Part shown: in pieces, positions 14,219 through 16,279 of the stretch
Layout of the letters: each line of letters begins with the position of its first letter
Position numbering within the stretch: position 1 is the stretch's first letter
Assembly: GCA_964407935.1 (NCBI GenBank)
Contig: CAYOXS010000108.1
Span: 1-16,279 of the forward strand
Direction of reading: 5' to 3'
Source: J095 sp964407935
GTDB lineage: Bacteria > Chloroflexota > Anaerolineae > 4572-78 > J111
DNA: 16,279 bases
Program-made: the position numbers and the translations under genes
The notes under the pieces: model-generated
What the model was told of the DNA's origin: nothing
Seen by the model: the letters and a program-made list of their open reading frames with translations, nothing else
Database searches by the model: none

Positions 14219-15253
14219 GTGGCTGTTGCTGAACAATTGGGAAAACCCATAGTTGTACCAAGCCGTCGCGTGCGCACGCCCATGGGCGATGCTGTCCAGC
14301 AGTTACGCAAAAATAAAGTAGCCGTTGGCAGCCTTGTTTTTATTATCGTGCTGATTTTATCAGCAATTCTGGCCGATTACCTGAACGCTTACCGGTTGCA
14401 GGGCTTCCAGGCAGAACTCGACCGGACCAATCAAATGGCTTATGCCAAGCAAACTTTGCAAGATAACAATGCTCTGCCTGGCCAGCAATCCGACAATCCC
14501 AATTTGCAGGGTTTTGTTTACTGGTGGGGCGCTGACAACCTGGGGCGAGATATTTACAGCCGGACGCTGTATGGCACGCGCGTTTCTATTACCGTCGCTT
14601 TGGTGGCCGGTACCGTCAGCCTGATTATGGGCCTGGTGTACGGCCTGGTTTCCGGGTACACCGGCGGCCGCGTTGATGATCTGATGATGCGCATTGTTGA
14701 CTTTTTGTATGGCCTGCCGCTGTTGATTGTGGTCATTTTAATGCAGGTTTACTTTAAATCGCTGCAACGCCAGGGGGATGAAAGCGCAATTACCAGTTTT
14801 GTGCTGGATATTGACCAGGCAATGGGCGGCATGTTCTTTGTGTTTATTGCGCTGGGGGCGCTGAGTTGGCTGAGCATGGCCCGGATTGCCCGCGGCCAAA
14901 CGCTGTCGATCAAGCAGAAAGAGTTTGTGGAAGCCGCCAGAGCCACCGGTGTGCGCACGCCGCGCATCATCTTTCGCCAGATTTTGCCCAATATTTTGGG
15001 ACCGTGCATTGTGCAGGAAACGCTCAACATCCCCGGTTACATCCTCACCGAAGCCTTTTTGAGCTTTATTGGCCTGGGCGTGAACGCCCCCACCCCCAGT
15101 TGGGGGATTATGATCAACGAGGCGTTCAAAGGGCTGCGCTCGTACCCGCACGCGCTGATCGCGCCGGCGGTGGCGCTCACTTTCACCGTGCTGGCTTTCA
15201 ACTTTTTAGGCGATGGCCTGCGCGATGCCTTTGACCCGCGCTTGCGCGAGTAA
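14219..15253 (+). CDS. oppC: ABC importer permease, OppC/DppC type
   Basis: Second channel subunit, 344 residues. It has a cytoplasmic N-terminal tail, TM1 (about 34-53), then an extracytoplasmic loop rich in Gln and Asn (about 54-98) before the conserved WGADNLGRDIYSRTLYG segment (103-119). The core domain follows, with EAA coupling loop at about 236-263 (EFVEAARATGVRTPRIIF) and the family C-terminus GDGLRDAFDPRLRE. A further polar insertion at about 181-200 separates two membrane segments. Start is GTG 14219, eight bases after GGAAAGGGG; it gives the expected N-terminal length. It is the last gene of the operon and is followed by a terminator. Confidence 0.95.
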   Translation: MAVAEQLGKPIVVPSRRVRTPMGDAVQQLRKNKVAVGSLVFIIVLILSAILADYLNAYRLQGFQAELDRTNQMAYAKQTLQDNNALPGQQSDNPNLQGFVYWWGADNLGRDIYSRTLYGTRVSITVALVAGTVSLIMGLVYGLVSGYTGGRVDDLMMRIVDFLYGLPLLIVVILMQVYFKSLQRQGDESAITSFVLDIDQAMGGMFFVFIALGALSWLSMARIARGQTLSIKQKEFVEAARATGVRTPRIIFRQILPNILGPCIVQETLNIPGYILTEAFLSFIGLGVNAPTPSWGIMINEAFKGLRSYPHALIAPAVALTFTVLAFNFLGDGLRDAFDPRLRE

Positions 15254-15276
15254 CCGTACCACAACCAAAAAACACA

Positions 15277-15304
15277 AGGGCGCACAATTTTGTGCGCCCT
15301 TTTT
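15277..15304 (+). terminator. Intrinsic terminator between convergent genes
   Basis: AGGGCGCACAA (15277-15287) pairs perfectly with 15290-15300, effectively a nine- to ten-pair GC-rich stem with a small T-rich loop. TTTTT follows on the plus strand. On the other side, an A-rich stretch (15267-15272, then CACAA) gives a somewhat spaced U-tract for minus-strand transcripts. It probably ends the importer operon and may also end the convergent isomerase-like gene. Confidence 0.9.
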
Positions 15305-15331
15305 GTTGCCAGAGTTGCCGGGTTAGCCGCG

Positions 15332-16279
15332 TTATCCCTGGTGGTAATAAACATCCCACTTGAGGTATTTCTCAAACGCCTCGGCCACCACATCGGCCAC
15401 GTTGGCTTTAACCATGGCGCAGTGGTGGGCAAAGCCGTTGAGGCAAACGTAGCGCATCAGCTTTTGCAGCCCCGGCACTTCTACCACCGCTTTGGTGCCA
15501 GACATTGACGACAGGTAATCATCCGTGAAAACGCCTTCGCCCACGTAGGTGCGAATGCGCCCGTGGCGGTCATCGGTATCAACGCGGGCGTAGGTGAGCG
15601 GCCCGGCGCTGGTGCGGCCATCAACCGCGCCCCAGGTGTTTTCCGGCCCCAGCGTGGTGCCCAGCACTTCCGCCGAGACAATCTTGATCTCAGAGACCAG
15701 GCTTTTGGCCCAGTTGCCGCAGTGAAAATAGATGCATTTGTTGGGATCGTTTTGGTAGTTGTTGTTCCAGTCTACCAGCGCCGCCGGCGTGCCAGAGGCC
15801 AGTTGCAGGGCGTACATTGATACCGTGCCCGCGATGTCAACTTCGCAGGCGCTTGGCATCAGTTTATCGCTCATCATGCTCATAATGGTGCAGGCGTTCA
15901 CCCCGTAATTCTGTTGCAGCGAACTCCAGCATTGCAGCGCCGTAGCGTCGATGTCGTTTTCGCCCATCCAATCACCCAGCACAAGGCCGAGTTTGGCAAT
16001 CAGCACCATCGAGCGCGGCGGCACGCCATCGGCGTTGGCGTAGGCCCGCACTTCGTCCAGCTTGGCTTTTACCCGGCTGTCGTTGTCGGCCAGCTTGTTT
16101 GCCGCGCCCAGCACTTCAGACATATCCAGAGTAGATACGCTGATGCCCGATGCTTCCAGCAGCTTTTCGCTGTAGCGCACGGTTTTAAAGGCATCGGGCC
16201 GCGCGCCCACCGCGCCCAGCCGCGCCCGGCGCAGCCCGCGCACCGCGCTGACCAGCCCCAGGAATTTGGTCATTTCGGC
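15332..16279 (-). CDS. L-fucose/L-arabinose isomerase-fold protein, C-terminal part (cut by window end)
   Basis: The frame is open through the last base of the window, so the start lies beyond it; about 315 residues are visible. A methionine at 16273 is internal to the family fold rather than a likely start. It resembles the fucose/arabinose isomerase superfamily, which interconverts aldoses and ketoses at a manganese site. Numbered from that methionine, candidate metal ligands are Glu144 in SACEVD, Asp168 in LVDWN, and the His283-His284 pair in GFAHHCAMV. A typical C-terminal domain stretch, GPLTYARVDTDDRHGRIRTY, is also present. Many members of this group are called 'fucose isomerase-like' with unproven substrates, so no symbol is given. 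It converges on the importer operon. It hints at sugar metabolism nearby but is not co-transcribed. Confidence 0.8.
   Translation of the reverse strand, partial: AEMTKFLGLVSAVRGLRRARLGAVGARPDAFKTVRYSEKLLEASGISVSTLDMSEVLGAANKLADNDSRVKAKLDEVRAYANADGVPPRSMVLIAKLGLVLGDWMGENDIDATALQCWSSLQQNYGVNACTIMSMMSDKLMPSACEVDIAGTVSMYALQLASGTPAALVDWNNNYQNDPNKCIYFHCGNWAKSLVSEIKIVSAEVLGTTLGPENTWGAVDGRTSAGPLTYARVDTDDRHGRIRTYVGEGVFTDDYLSSMSGTKAVVEVPGLQKLMRYVCLNGFAHHCAMVKANVADVVAEAFEKYLKWDVYYHQG

Overview
The window reads as a chromosomal segment of a free-living bacterium with moderately high GC, most likely a member of the Chloroflexota (Anaerolineae-like). That placement is inference. It rests on the Val/Glu/Lys-rich linker after the lipobox of one binding protein, the Pro/Ala/Thr-rich linker of the other, a membrane-anchored YvcK sitting directly upstream of gap, and inverted arrays of a TCATTGG-type heptamer between genes. 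I see no phage, insertion sequence, CRISPR array, tRNA or rRNA.

Left half (1-6711), all minus strand. In transcription order from right to left: an unrecognised 194-residue protein (6127-6711); a divergent GT5 glycogen/starch-synthase-like enzyme (4172-5998); a yvcK-gap pair read as one operon (4081-1742) and closed by a textbook terminator; and rho (97-1350), which has its own strong promoter and a leader of about 280 bases. At the left edge a near-consensus minus-strand promoter points out of the window, with a 9-bp inverted repeat centred on its -10 box.

Right half (6922-15253), all plus strand. This is a six-gene Opp/Dpp-type ABC importer locus with an unusual order: binding lipoprotein 1, ATPase D, ATPase F, binding lipoprotein 2, permease B, permease C. 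It begins at a strong promoter that is back-to-back with the promoter of the 194-residue gene. The leader carries a terminator-like hairpin (possible attenuation). Each binding-protein gene is followed immediately by a stem-loop, which fits higher expression of the receptors than of the membrane parts. A bidirectional-looking terminator closes the operon. The lipoproteins would capture substrate outside the membrane, B and C would form the channel, and D and F would power it. The substrate may be peptides or oligosaccharides; the sequence does not decide.

Right edge (15332-16279, minus strand): the C-terminal two thirds or so of an L-fucose/L-arabinose-isomerase-fold protein, converging on the transporter operon and cut by the window end.

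The gene content is mostly ordinary housekeeping plus an accessory importer. The less ordinary points are regulatory architecture (several promoters, leader hairpins, post-receptor hairpins), the facing heptamer arrays before oppB, the Ags1-like GT5 signature, and extra loops in the permeases. I did not find a convincing new multi-gene system.
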